Assembly: GCF_017874035.1 (NCBI RefSeq)
Contig: NZ_JAGGKV010000016.1
Coordinates: forward strand, 1-64,000
Direction of reading: 5' to 3'
From: Paenibacillus aceris
Lineage (GTDB): Bacteria; Bacillota; Bacilli; Paenibacillales; NBRC-103111
DNA: 64,000 nucleotides
In this document: in pieces, positions 34,676 to 43,524 of the stretch
Numbering within the stretch: the first letter of the stretch is position 1
How the letters are laid out: each line of letters starts with the position of its first letter
Notes under the pieces: generated by a model
Database searches by the model: none
Seen by the model: the letters and a program-made list of their open reading frames with translations, nothing else
Told to the model about the DNA's origin: nothing
Program-made: the position numbers and the translations under genes

Positions 34676-34802
34676 GGGAACTGTGTTCCTCTATTTCGTG
34701 ATTCCGGGTACAAATGTGCCCCATTTGGATTGAATAAGGACCTGTAGTTCCCACTAACACATGAGATATCGCTTTTCACCTATATAGCGGCCCGAGGTTC
34801 CT
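34676..34802. repeat. Second cluster of the dispersed 19-base repeat
   Basis: Copies at 34676-34694 (minus), 34734-34752 and 34784-34802 (plus) match those near the window start. A further palindrome, AGGG.GCTATTT/AAAATAGC.CT, lies at about 34633-34661. The rest of the 527-base gap 34561-35087 holds the nuo terminator and no gene that I can support. Confidence 0.55.
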
Positions 34803-35087
34803 CTAAAATTGAGAAAACAAATGATGCTACCCGGCAGGAGGAGCAAGTCTTTTTCCTTGCTTTGGCGCAAGTCTAACAGTTTTCCACACCTCTTGGTAAT
34901 TGCCTCCAAATCCCACACAAATCCCACAATCCCATGTACAATAGAAAAAGTGGCCAAGCCCACAATTTTTTTTCAAAAGTTCTGAACTTTTTGCGAAGAA
35001 AAACCGTTATATGTATCGAGAAGACGGGGAATGTGGTATAGATAGATAAGGTAAAAGACCATTACGAATTAAAGGAAATGGGATCTC

Positions 35088-37613
35088 ATGAAATTCATTC
35101 GACACTTATGGCTCATCGTTGTGATGCTGCTCGTTGTGGAACTTACAGTGATGGTTACAAAAGCAGAAGCATATCCCGCATCGACGGATCCAATGAGGGT
35201 GAAACAAACCTATCTGGATATGATCCATATCGATCAAGCGTGGGCTGCTGCTGCAGATACCCGTACGCCTATTGTAGTGGCTGTTGTTGATACGGGTGTT
35301 GATCTTACTCATCCTGATTTAGTAGGTAATTTGGTGGAGGGCGTAAACTTGCTTCAGCCTTCGAAAAAGCCAATTGACGATAATGGACATGGAACGAATG
35401 TAGCTGGCATTATAGCGGCTTCGATAAATAACGATAAAGGTATTGCAGGTATTGCCCCTAATGCGAAGATCATGCCGATCAAAGCGTTGGAGGCAGACGG
35501 GACTGGCGGCGAAGCGAAGCTTGGCGAGGGCATTAAGTATGCCGTGGATCATGGGGCGAAGATCGTAGTGCTTTCCCTGGGTCTGAACAAGTACTCCGAT
35601 TACATGGCGAACGTTGTACAGTACGCAGAGGATCATAATGTACTGCTTGTGGCTGCTGTCGGCAATGAAAGCACAAGTGTGAAATACCCTGCGGCGTATC
35701 CTACCGTATTGGCTGTAGGGGGCGTTAGCGCTGATAAGCAGGCCGATCCTCGTTCAAATTTCGGACCGGAGCTGGATCTGGTTGCCCCATGGGATGTATA
35801 CACCACAGCACTAGGAGGCGGTTATCAGTATCAAGATGGGAGCTCGATGTCCGCACCGCAAGTCGCTGGAGCAGCCGCGTTGGTGTGGAGTAAATTCCCT
35901 TCGATGAATGCCTACCAAGTACGATCTCAGCTGGAACAAACGGCAGACGATTTGGCTGAAACGGGATGGGATTCCAAAACGGGATATGGGCTGTTAAGAG
36001 TCGATTTGGCGTTGACTAAACCCTATAATGAAGATCGTTATGAGCCAAACGATAGTAAGAGTCAAGCTGCCAAACTGCCTATACATACTTCTGTGAAAGC
36101 AGCGTTATCTTCCGCACGGGACGAGGATTGGTACGCGATCGATGCAACCTATGACGGATACATCGAGGTATGGCTGCAGAACACGGATAGCTCGGGTATT
36201 CGTGTTCGCTTTGATTCAGGCGAAACGTTTGTTTCTAATAACACCACGGATGGAACTCAGCCTTTTAGGGTGCAGGTAACCAAGGGTCGCACCTATTTGC
36301 AGCTTCAGTCGGTGGATCGCTCACGGAAGACGGGGCTCAGTTACAGCCTTCGAACGGATTTTGTCATTTATACGGACCCTTTTGAAAATAACGATAAGCA
36401 GTATCAAGCATTTGCACTCCCTGAACGCAGTCAAACGATCCGCGGGACTTTTCATAAAAAAGGGGATGTCGATTGGTTCGTCCTTCCCCTCGAGCATTCA
36501 GGTACGATTCGGTTGAAACTTTCCGTGGATACAGGTCGTATTGATCCGATGATCCTTTTTCAGAAGGAAGGGGAGAAGGCGATTACGATCGATCAAGGCG
36601 GAGATGGCGGGATTGAAATCAGCTCGCAAATGGATGTATTTCCAGGGCAATACTATATCCGCATTAGCAATGTGAAGGATTATACGGAGCCGATCACGGG
36701 TGAGTATACGCTTGAAATCGAATATTCGCCGAAGCTGATTGACCCCAATGAACCTAATGACAAGTCGTATCAGGCGACTTTTGCAGCGATGAACTCGGTG
36801 TATGAAGGATTATTCAATAACAATGAAGACGTCGATTGGTTTGAATTTCGAATGACCAAGAATGGTTTGGCGCAAGTTCGGTTAACGAATATCCCGCCTT
36901 TCCGGACGATGTACGCAACACTGTATGATAGTTCGATGAAGGAACAAGGGTTTTATAAAAACGATTATGGGACTGATCAACTTTTCGTTGAGAAGACGCT
37001 GAATGCAGGCACCTATTATATTAAGCTACAAGCAAGTCAGTGGTTTATGAGTCAAATGTATCGGTTGAAAATTGCCAGTTACACCCTGATCAGCGGGTAT
37101 GCCGATATCGAGGGGCACTGGGCGCAAGATGCGATTAGCAAGCTGACGGAGCAGGGTGTGATTAGCGGCTATGGAAACTATCGTTTTGCTCCGAATCAAT
37201 CGATTACACGAGCTGAGGCAGCGACTGTGCTGACAAGAGCTTTAAAATTGTCTAAGCGCAAAGAGCTGAAATTCAGCGACATGGACGCTTCGCACTGGGC
37301 TTACGATTACGTAGCCAAAGCGCTGCAAGCAGACATTGTGTCTGGATACCCAAATGGGACTTTCGGACCCGATCGTACGCTTACACGGATGGAAATGACA
37401 CAAATGCTTGCCCGAAGCATGAATATGACAGGGAAGAAGCGGGGCAATTCACCTTTTAAAGATGTAGATGAGTCCTATTGGGGGGTTGGTATCCTCAAAC
37501 AAATGTGGGCTGACGGCTGGGTATCCGGCTACTCGGACGGTACCTTCCATCCTGATGAGCAGGCCACACGCGCTGAATTTGTCTCTATGCTGGTGAAAGT
37601 AATGAATCGGTAG
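35088..37613 (+). CDS. Secreted subtilisin-like protease with PPC and SLH domains
   Basis: 841 residues. A signal peptide (1-28, ending KAEA) is followed by a short pro-like region and an S8 catalytic domain (about 55-310) with all three triad residues: D in VDTGVDLTHPD, H in DNGHGTNVAG, S in GSSMSAPQVAGA. Then come three pre-peptidase C-terminal (PPC) beta domains, each with an EPND/ENND start and a DVDW-type core (about 318-440, 440-550, 555-665). Three SLH motifs (about 665-841) close the protein and would hold it to the pyruvylated wall polymer. A large I9-type propeptide is lacking, so activation may differ. Substrate unknown; the S-layer proteins nearby are possible ones. Confidence 0.9.
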   Translation: MKFIRHLWLIVVMLLVVELTVMVTKAEAYPASTDPMRVKQTYLDMIHIDQAWAAAADTRTPIVVAVVDTGVDLTHPDLVGNLVEGVNLLQPSKKPIDDNGHGTNVAGIIAASINNDKGIAGIAPNAKIMPIKALEADGTGGEAKLGEGIKYAVDHGAKIVVLSLGLNKYSDYMANVVQYAEDHNVLLVAAVGNESTSVKYPAAYPTVLAVGGVSADKQADPRSNFGPELDLVAPWDVYTTALGGGYQYQDGSSMSAPQVAGAAALVWSKFPSMNAYQVRSQLEQTADDLAETGWDSKTGYGLLRVDLALTKPYNEDRYEPNDSKSQAAKLPIHTSVKAALSSARDEDWYAIDATYDGYIEVWLQNTDSSGIRVRFDSGETFVSNNTTDGTQPFRVQVTKGRTYLQLQSVDRSRKTGLSYSLRTDFVIYTDPFENNDKQYQAFALPERSQTIRGTFHKKGDVDWFVLPLEHSGTIRLKLSVDTGRIDPMILFQKEGEKAITIDQGGDGGIEISSQMDVFPGQYYIRISNVKDYTEPITGEYTLEIEYSPKLIDPNEPNDKSYQATFAAMNSVYEGLFNNNEDVDWFEFRMTKNGLAQVRLTNIPPFRTMYATLYDSSMKEQGFYKNDYGTDQLFVEKTLNAGTYYIKLQASQWFMSQMYRLKIASYTLISGYADIEGHWAQDAISKLTEQGVISGYGNYRFAPNQSITRAEAATVLTRALKLSKRKELKFSDMDASHWAYDYVAKALQADIVSGYPNGTFGPDRTLTRMEMTQMLARSMNMTGKKRGNSPFKDVDESYWGVGILKQMWADGWVSGYSDGTFHPDEQATRAEFVSMLVKVMNR

Positions 37614-37632
37614 AACCGAAGAGGAGTGACCT

Positions 37633-37893
37633 ATGGGAGAAACAGACAAATGGAATGAGGCCGCGAAATATGCATCGCTCATGAATATGGTCGACATTGT
37701 TGTATATATTCTATGTATCGGCTTGGCGTGGTGGGCGCTGCAAGCGTTCCGCTTTGATGTGCTGCTTAAGAACCCCAAAGGCGCGCAAGCCATTATGCTG
37801 CAGATTCTGCTTTCTATTGGATTGGGTCATCTGGTTGCAAGCTTTTTCATTCAATATTTAGGTCTCTCCATGGGCTTCGGAAAGATGTTTTAA
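37633..37893 (+). CDS. ywzB: DUF1146 membrane protein YwzB
   Basis: 86 residues with two membrane helices (about 20-40 and 52-76) and the family's FDVLLKNPKGAQA between them. Unknown function. In B. subtilis ywzB also sits between the atp operon and murAA, which supports the call. AGAGGAG precedes ATG. Confidence 0.82.
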   Translation: MGETDKWNEAAKYASLMNMVDIVVYILCIGLAWWALQAFRFDVLLKNPKGAQAIMLQILLSIGLGHLVASFFIQYLGLSMGFGKMF

Positions 37894-37918
37894 TTGCCTT
37901 TTTCGAATAATGCTTTAA

Positions 37919-37933
37919 ATTGTTGTCAACAAT
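37919..37933. repeat. Perfect inverted repeat ahead of murA
   Basis: ATTGTTG-T-CAACAAT. A 7-base perfect palindrome, of the size of an operator. No regulator is suggested by the context. Confidence 0.3.
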
Positions 37934-38090
37934 GGATAGTAGAACGGATCCAAAATTGAGATCCTCTTCGAACTCTATGATGGTGTTTCAGAATACCAAA
38001 AGAACACAGTTGTATCTATGTGGCTTGTGATGATAAACTTAGGAAATGTGCAAAACCTTGTAATTAAAATAAGTGCGCGGAGGGACCATG

Positions 38091-39410
38091 ATGAGCAAAA
38101 TTATCGTCCGCGGTGGCCGAAAGTTAGCTGGCAATGTGAAAATCAACGGAGCGAAAAATGCGGTACTGCCGATTATTGCAGCTTCCATTCTGGGGTCGGA
38201 AGGTGAAAGCGTCATCCACGATGCGCCTCCCCTTGACGATGTACTAGTCATTAATAAAGTATTACAAAGCTTAGGCATAGAAGTCGACTATGATCGACAG
38301 GTTATTCGCGTTCGTGCAGAACGCATTGACACATGCGAAGCATCATACGATTTAGTTCGTAAAATGAGAGCCTCGTTCCTTGTTATGGGGCCATTGCTGG
38401 CAAGAAGAGGGCAAGCGAGAATTTCTCTTCCAGGCGGCTGTGCAATTGGCACGAGGCCGATTGACCAGCATCTCAAAGGCTTTGAAGCAATGGGGGCCGA
38501 TATTGAGTTGGGTCAAGGGTATATCGAAGCCAGAGTGAAAGGGCGCCTGAAGGGTGCTAAAATTTATTTGGATGTAGCCAGCGTTGGCGCGACAGAGAAT
38601 ATTATGATGGCTGCTACGCTTGCTGAAGGCACAACCATCATTGAGAATGCAGCCAAAGAGCCGGAAATTGTCGATTTGGCTAACTATTTGAATGCGATGG
38701 GTGCGATTATTCGCGGCGCAGGAACAGGCGTTATTCGCATAGAAGGCGTAGAAAAACTTCGTGGAGCTGTACATACAGTTATTCCGGATCGCGTAGAAGC
38801 GGGTACATATATGATCGCTGCAGCTATTACCGGCAGTGAACTGTACATGGAAGGCGCCATCGGGGATCATCTCCGTCCTGTTATCTCCAAAATGCAGGAA
38901 ATGGGCGTTGTCATCGAAGAAGACGAAAATGGTATCCGTGTTCGTGCTACGGGGCCGTTGCGCGCAGTTGACGTGAAGACGCTGCCGTATCCAGGCTTCC
39001 CAACCGATATGCAGTCGCAAATGATGGCGCTGCTGATGGTGGCGGACGGCACGAGTCTCGTGACCGAGACTGTGTTCGAGAATCGATTCATGCATGTGGA
39101 AGAATTCGCGAACATGAACGCGCATATTAAGGTCGATGGGCGCACTGCTATCGTGAGCGGAAATGCTAAACTTCGCGGTGCAAAGGTGTGCGCAACCGAT
39201 TTGCGTGCTGGAGCGGCGTTGATTTTGGCGGCGCTGGCTGCGGAGGGTGAGACCGAGATTACGGGGGTTCACCATATTGATCGCGGGTATGTCGACATTA
39301 CCGACGTCCTGCGTGGACTTGGTGCCGATATATCGCGTTCGGTGCCGCAACAAGTGGAGCAGGAAGCTGCGGAGCTGGGCTTTTTCAATATCCAGCCAAC
39401 CTTAGCATAG
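38091..39410 (+). CDS. murA: UDP-N-acetylglucosamine 1-carboxyvinyltransferase MurA
   Basis: First committed step of peptidoglycan synthesis: transfers enolpyruvyl from PEP to UDP-GlcNAc. 439 residues with the catalytic cysteine C117 in LPGGCAIGTRP (the fosfomycin target) and K22-N23 in INGAKNAVLP. ATG 38091 is favoured by spacing to GGAGGG; ATG 38088 and an upstream GTG at 38073 are also in frame. The position before spoIID equals murAA of B. subtilis. Confidence 0.97.
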   Translation: MSKIIVRGGRKLAGNVKINGAKNAVLPIIAASILGSEGESVIHDAPPLDDVLVINKVLQSLGIEVDYDRQVIRVRAERIDTCEASYDLVRKMRASFLVMGPLLARRGQARISLPGGCAIGTRPIDQHLKGFEAMGADIELGQGYIEARVKGRLKGAKIYLDVASVGATENIMMAATLAEGTTIIENAAKEPEIVDLANYLNAMGAIIRGAGTGVIRIEGVEKLRGAVHTVIPDRVEAGTYMIAAAITGSELYMEGAIGDHLRPVISKMQEMGVVIEEDENGIRVRATGPLRAVDVKTLPYPGFPTDMQSQMMALLMVADGTSLVTETVFENRFMHVEEFANMNAHIKVDGRTAIVSGNAKLRGAKVCATDLRAGAALILAALAAEGETEITGVHHIDRGYVDITDVLRGLGADISRSVPQQVEQEAAELGFFNIQPTLA

Positions 39411-39423
39411 GATGAATAGAAAG

Positions 39424-39433
39424 AAACCGCCGG
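39424..39433 (+). terminator. Left arm of the murA terminator, split by an IS element
   Basis: AAACCGCCGG (39424-39433) would pair with CCGGCGGTTT now at 41112-41121, with the loop AGGAGAT between them and six T's after. The IS element inserted into the loop, so the two arms are 1.7 kb apart. Confidence 0.8.
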
Positions 39434-39473
39434 AGGAGATCGAGGCCGCTGAAAAAGTTCGCCCCCTGAAAAA

Positions 39474-39513
39474 GAGTAGGCTCCTAAATAATTGAGGAGC
39501 CTACTCCTTTTTT
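39474..39513 (+). terminator. Terminator in the left end of the IS
   Basis: GAGTAGGCTCCT (39474-39485) pairs perfectly with AGGAGCCTACTC (39495-39506), then T's. It shields the transposase gene from murA readthrough and partly replaces the broken murA terminator. Confidence 0.85.
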
Positions 39514-39552
39514 GTCTTATAATAAAAGCAACATGGGAGAGCGGGTGAAATT

Positions 39553-41004
39553 ATGATTCAGCAGCAACAAGAAATGGTTTTTAGCCCTTATGCAGCTTTA
39601 TATGATATTGTCGTTCCAAAAGAAAATATGTTGCGTCAAATCAACGAACTCGTTGACTTCTCTTTCATCTATGAGGAATTGAAAGATAAGTATTGTTTGG
39701 ACAACGGTCGAACCGCTATCGACCCTATTCGCATGTTTAAATATTTGTTGCTGAAGGCCATCTTCGAATTATCCGACGTGGATATCGTCGAGCGGTCCAG
39801 GTACGATCTTTCGTTCAAATACTTCTTGAATATGGCACCAGAGGATCCGGTCATCGACCCGAGTTCCCTTACAAAGTTTCGCAAGCTGCGCCTGAAGGAC
39901 CTCAATCTGCTCGATATGCTCATTGGTAAAACAGTGACGATTGCGATTGAAAAAGATATTCTCAAGAGTAACGCGATTATCGTTGACGCTACCCATACAA
40001 AAGCTCGGTACAATCAGAAATCCCCACAAGAAATCCTGCAGGACCGTGCACGAAAATTGCGAAAAGCCGTTTATGCCATGGACGAATCCATAAAAGCCAA
40101 ACTCCCGGCAAAGAACACGACAGATAGGCTCGAAGATGAAATTACATATTGCCAAAAACTGATTCGAATCATTGAGATGGAATCGGGAATTGCGCAAGTG
40201 CCTAAGATCTTAGAGCCGCTGAATCTTCTAAAGGAGACTGTGGAGGACGACGTAGAGCAGCTTAGAATAGCTCACGACCAAGACGCCCGCGTGGGTCACA
40301 AAAGCGCAGATTCTTCGTTTTTCGGCTACAAAACCCATTTAGCCATGAGTGAGGAACGTATTATTACAGCGGCCATCGTGACAACCGGTGAAAAGAATGA
40401 CGGAAAGCAACTACAAGTGCTGATCGAGAAAAGCCAAGCGGCCGGTATAGACGTACGGACGGTTATTGGCGACACCGCCTATTCGGAAAAAGACAACCTT
40501 ACATACAGCAAAACAAACAATATTGAATTGGTCGCGAAACTAAATCCACAGATTAGTCAGGGTGGACGGAAGAAAGAGGAGGAATTTGAATACAACAAAG
40601 ACGCGGGCTTGTACGTATGCAAGGCTGGCCACATGGCGATCCGGAAAGCAAGACAAGGCAAGAAAGGCGTGGGTAAAAACCAAGTTGACACTTATTATTT
40701 TGATGTTGAGAAGTGTAAACGTTGCCCCTTTAAGGAAGGCTGCTACAAAGAAGACGCAAAAAGCAAAACCTACTCCGTGAGCATCAAATCTGATGAGCAT
40801 TCCGAACAAATGGCGTTCCAAGAGAGTGAGTATTTCAAAGAAAAGTCAAAGGAACGTTACAAAATTGAAGCCAAAAATAGTGAACTTAAACACCGACACG
40901 GGTATGATGTAGCTACATCCTCAGGTCTGTTAGGTATGGAATTACAAGGAGCACTGGCGATTTTCGCGGTAAATCTGAAGCGAATACTAAAATTAGACGT
41001 GTAA
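39553..41004 (+). CDS. IS1182-family DDE transposase
   Basis: 483 residues, uninterrupted. N-terminal IS5/IS1182-type helix region (DIVVPKENMLRQINELVDFSFIY), then the DDE residues: D145 in IIVDATHTKA, D307 in VIGDTAYSEKD, and E439 in YKIEAKNSELKHRHG. A cysteine group at about 388-398 (CKRCPFKEGC) may bind zinc. GGAGAGCGGGTG precedes ATG. It is on the same strand as murA. Confidence 0.93.
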   Translation: MIQQQQEMVFSPYAALYDIVVPKENMLRQINELVDFSFIYEELKDKYCLDNGRTAIDPIRMFKYLLLKAIFELSDVDIVERSRYDLSFKYFLNMAPEDPVIDPSSLTKFRKLRLKDLNLLDMLIGKTVTIAIEKDILKSNAIIVDATHTKARYNQKSPQEILQDRARKLRKAVYAMDESIKAKLPAKNTTDRLEDEITYCQKLIRIIEMESGIAQVPKILEPLNLLKETVEDDVEQLRIAHDQDARVGHKSADSSFFGYKTHLAMSEERIITAAIVTTGEKNDGKQLQVLIEKSQAAGIDVRTVIGDTAYSEKDNLTYSKTNNIELVAKLNPQISQGGRKKEEEFEYNKDAGLYVCKAGHMAIRKARQGKKGVGKNQVDTYYFDVEKCKRCPFKEGCYKEDAKSKTYSVSIKSDEHSEQMAFQESEYFKEKSKERYKIEAKNSELKHRHGYDVATSSGLLGMELQGALAIFAVNLKRILKLDV

Positions 41005-41005
41005 A

Positions 41006-41052
41006 CAAAAAGCAGACATCGACCCCAAAATGGGGGTAAATGTCTGCTTTTT
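41006..41052 (+). terminator. Terminator in the right end of the IS
   Basis: AAAAAGCAGACAT...ACCCC pairs with GGGGGT...ATGTCTGCTTTTT. Works in both directions by its symmetry. Confidence 0.85.
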
Positions 41053-41104
41053 CATGGAAATCAAGTAACCGGGCTGAAAAAACGTAAAGTTTTTCAGCGG
41101 CCTC

Positions 41105-41127
41105 AGGAGATCCGGCGGTTTTTTATT
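41105..41127 (+). terminator. Right arm of the split murA terminator
   Basis: Starts with the right copy of the 8-base target repeat, then CCGGCGG and six T's. See the left arm at 39424. Confidence 0.75.
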
Positions 41128-41128
41128 T

Positions 41129-41167
41129 GTAGATAAGAAACGAGCTCGTCCTAACAGGACGATTCAG
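41129..41167. repeat. Second copy of the TAGATAAGAAA + GTCCT/AGGAC hairpin element
   Basis: GTAGATAAGAAA at 41129-41140 and GCTCGTCCTAACAGGACGAT at 41144-41163. The first copy is at 1199-1271. The rest of the 41168-41358 gap holds only a possible SigE promoter. Confidence 0.5.
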
Positions 41168-41231
41168 CAGCTTTCAGCTAAAAACACTGCATTAAGTACA
41201 ATATAGGGGAGTGCCGGCCCAATTTCGATAG

Positions 41232-41261
41232 CAATGTTCATATAGAGAGCAACATAGAAAT
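41232..41261 (+). promoter_or_regulatory. Possible SigE promoter of spoIID
   Basis: CAATGTT (41232-41238), 14 bases, CATAGAAAT (41253-41261) partly match the mother-cell SigE consensus. spoIID is SigE-dependent in B. subtilis. Confidence 0.3.
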
Positions 41262-41358
41262 AGACCTAGCCTCGTGTTCTATTCTACCAATGCCTCTCAT
41301 AAGCTAAGTCATACCAAAATACCTGCTAGTAAACGCGCTTATGGAGGCTACTGAGACA

Positions 41359-42408
41359 ATGTTGAAGAAAAAACGTGTTCCTGGCCGCGGGGTCATCCTA
41401 TGGATGGCCGTTTGTTTGTCTTCTATGCTCTTTGTCATCATTCTTGTTCCTGGATTGCTAGTCAAGAAGATTTCGGACGGCGACCCATCTTCAGCTCAAA
41501 CGACCGACTATGGCCCCAATCAAGAGACAGTTACGCAACAGGGTTTGATGATCCCGGTCTATTTAACAAAGAAGTCGGTAGTCGAAACAGTCCCTTTGGA
41601 GCAGTATGTAAAGGGTGTATTAGCTGCAGAAATGCCAGTTGAATTCGAACTGGAGGCGCTAAAAGCGCAAGCGATGGCTGCTAGAACATACGTGGTTCGG
41701 AGAGTGCTAGAGAAGGATTATAGCAATATGCCTGTAGATGATGCGCTCGTCACAGACACAACCGCACATCAAGCCTACCTGACCGATCAAGAGTTAAAAG
41801 AGAAGTGGGGCACAGGTTCGTATGAGACGAATATGGCAAAAATCGATAGAGCCGTAAACGAAACGAAAGATATGATTCTGACCTACGGGCATAAGCCTAT
41901 CAATGCAACTTTTTTCTCGACAAGTAACGGATATACCGAAAACTCGGAAGATTACTGGCCGTTTAAGAGTCCCTATTTGCGCAGCGTGCCGAGCCCATGG
42001 GATATGAAGTTGTCTTCTCGCTACCAAGAAACCGTAGATATTACTTACAAAACAATGCTGCAGAAGCTTGGAGTTACGAGTATAGCGACCACCGGAACCG
42101 GAGCGAGAAGCATGAAAGTGCTAGAGTGGTCAACGGGCCACCGTATCAAAAAAATGACAATCGGAGGAAAAACGTTCTCCGGTCGTGAAGTAAGAGAGAA
42201 GCTAGGACTAGCATCCTCTCAATTCGCTTGGAAATGGTCCGGGTCGAAAATTACGTTTACGACTTACGGATACGGTCATGGAGTTGGCTTAAGCCAATGG
42301 GGCGCTAACGGAATGGCCAAAGAAGGCAAGACAGCGGAGCAAATCGTAACCTACTATTATACGGGTATCTCTATTGAAAAAGCGGCACCTTTTATCCCGA
42401 AATCTTAG
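41359..42408 (+). CDS. spoIID: Stage II sporulation protein D
   Basis: A lytic transglycosylase of the mother cell that cuts peptidoglycan with SpoIIP to drive engulfment. 349 residues: one N-terminal membrane anchor (about 10-34) and the SpoIID catalytic domain. The catalytic glutamate is E91 in LAAEMPVEFELEALKAQAMAAR, and the conserved FFSTSNGYTENSEDYW and GYGHGVGLSQWGANGMA blocks are present. The frame starts at ATG 41341, but that codon lies in the GGAGG that serves ATG 41359. Confidence 0.95.
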   Translation: MLKKKRVPGRGVILWMAVCLSSMLFVIILVPGLLVKKISDGDPSSAQTTDYGPNQETVTQQGLMIPVYLTKKSVVETVPLEQYVKGVLAAEMPVEFELEALKAQAMAARTYVVRRVLEKDYSNMPVDDALVTDTTAHQAYLTDQELKEKWGTGSYETNMAKIDRAVNETKDMILTYGHKPINATFFSTSNGYTENSEDYWPFKSPYLRSVPSPWDMKLSSRYQETVDITYKTMLQKLGVTSIATTGTGARSMKVLEWSTGHRIKKMTIGGKTFSGREVREKLGLASSQFAWKWSGSKITFTTYGYGHGVGLSQWGANGMAKEGKTAEQIVTYYYTGISIEKAAPFIPKS

Positions 42409-42442
42409 TTAGCAATGTTTCTATAAAAATATCTTTCTTCAA

Positions 42443-42471
42443 GTATAAAACCTTTAAATGTGTCAAGAATG
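42443..42471 (+). promoter_or_regulatory. Possible SigF promoter of spoIIQ
   Basis: GTATA (42443-42447), 14 bases, GTCAAGAATG (42462-42471). The match to the SigF -10 is partial and the leader would be very short. Confidence 0.3.
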
Positions 42472-42490
42472 GTTGATGAGGTGATTAACC

Positions 42491-43222
42491 ATGAGTGATC
42501 AAAACAAAGGTTTTCAAAAAGAAGAAGCTCCTAAAACTGTTCAAGGGGCACAAGGTAGTCCATCCGCATGGAAGAAGTTGCTTGCTAAGAAGTGGGTATT
42601 CCCAGCAACGTATGTAGCAGCAGCGGCAATTATCTTAACCTTAATGTGGGTGTACCAGGACACTGGGACGAAAACAGTCAGCCAAGAAGATCTGGGCATT
42701 AAGGTAAGCAGCGATGATCAAGCACCTGACAATTCCAAAGATGGGGCGGTTGCCGTTAACGCACCAGCCGAGGCTATGCAATGGCCAGTTAAAGACAGAT
42801 CGCTAGTTGATGTATCCATCCCGTTCTATGATGTCAATGCAACAAATGAAGTGAAACAGGCGGCAATGATTCAGTACAATGATCAATTGACGCCGCATAC
42901 TGCGATCGATTTGAAAGCCAAAGATGGTGCAGCGTTTGATGTATTGGCCGCTTTGAGCGGTAAAGTGACCGCGGTTGAGCAAAATCCGGTTGTCGGCAGT
43001 CTTGTCGAAATTACTCACAGCAATGGCTTGATCAGCGTATACCAAAGCTTGGCTGAAGTGAAAGTGACGAAGGGCGCTGAAGTGAAAAAAGGCGACGTCA
43101 TCGCCAAAGCGGGACGTAATGAGTTCGAGAAGGAAGACGGCGTGCACCTGCACTTTGAAGTGCGTCAAGTTACCGATAACGCCGCTGTAAATCCGGAAAC
43201 GATTTTAAATGCTAAACAGTAA
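42491..43222 (+). CDS. spoIIQ: SpoIIQ-like M23/LytM protein
   Basis: 243 residues with a cytoplasmic tail, one membrane helix (35-54) and a C-terminal LytM domain (about 125-240). The forespore protein SpoIIQ pairs with SpoIIIAH in the intercellular channel. All four zinc-site positions of M23 peptidases are present: H136 and D140 in HTAID, H219 and H221 in HLHFEV. B. subtilis SpoIIQ lacks the first histidine and is inactive, so this protein could be an active endopeptidase, as in some clostridia. It follows spoIID as in B. subtilis. AGGTGATT precedes ATG. Confidence 0.88.
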   Translation: MSDQNKGFQKEEAPKTVQGAQGSPSAWKKLLAKKWVFPATYVAAAAIILTLMWVYQDTGTKTVSQEDLGIKVSSDDQAPDNSKDGAVAVNAPAEAMQWPVKDRSLVDVSIPFYDVNATNEVKQAAMIQYNDQLTPHTAIDLKAKDGAAFDVLAALSGKVTAVEQNPVVGSLVEITHSNGLISVYQSLAEVKVTKGAEVKKGDVIAKAGRNEFEKEDGVHLHFEVRQVTDNAAVNPETILNAKQ

Positions 43223-43284
43223 TCCGTTAGGGATGTAAAGGCGAACTGTTGGTTTTGTCACCAACCAGCCTACATAGAATGAGG

Positions 43285-43311
43285 GCAGCGGGTATATCCT
43301 GCTGCTTTTTT
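43285..43311 (+). terminator. Terminator after spoIIQ
   Basis: GCAGC.GG and CC.TGCTGC arms, then six T's. The gap 43223-43524 also holds the SigE-like promoter of spoIIID; I see no gene in it. Confidence 0.7.
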
Positions 43312-43462
43312 GCATTAACCGCCCGGGACATTCATGTCCAGATCTGCTTTACATAGCGCACAAAACAGGCTTGTCCTTGCCAAAAAGGACCGCATATGCC
43401 CTTATTTCCTGATTTTTTTGAAAATAAATATGGGAAATGGGCTTGTCAGGCTTGGTTACGTA

Positions 43463-43490
43463 GAATATCTAGTCATGCCCCTCATATACT
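43463..43490 (+). promoter_or_regulatory. Likely SigE promoter of spoIIID
   Basis: GAATATC (43463-43469), 13 bases, CATATACT (43483-43490), a good match to SigE. The start would be about 30 bases before the GTG. Confidence 0.55.
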
Positions 43491-43524
43491 TTACCAAACT
43501 ATCTCGAGTAGGGAGGCGAGGGGA

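Larger units (their letters stand above)
39442..41104 (+). mobile_element. IS1182-family insertion sequence, complete
   Basis: 1663 bases. The ends are inverted repeats starting GAGGCCGCTGAAAAA (39442-39456 and, inverted, 41090-41104). An 8-base direct repeat AGGAGATC flanks it (39434-39441 and 41105-41112). It holds one intact transposase gene and a strong terminator at each end (39474-39513 and 41006-41052). The inverted repeats and open reading frame are intact, so it may still move. Confidence 0.9.

Noticed and set aside
38352..39353. Minus-strand open frame of 333 codons
   Set aside because: Opposite murA; no ribosome binding site and no recognisable protein features.
43334..43524. Longer SpoIIID or a separate small gene in this gap
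   Set aside because: The frames cross the likely SigE promoter; SpoIIID similarity begins exactly at the GTG at 43525.
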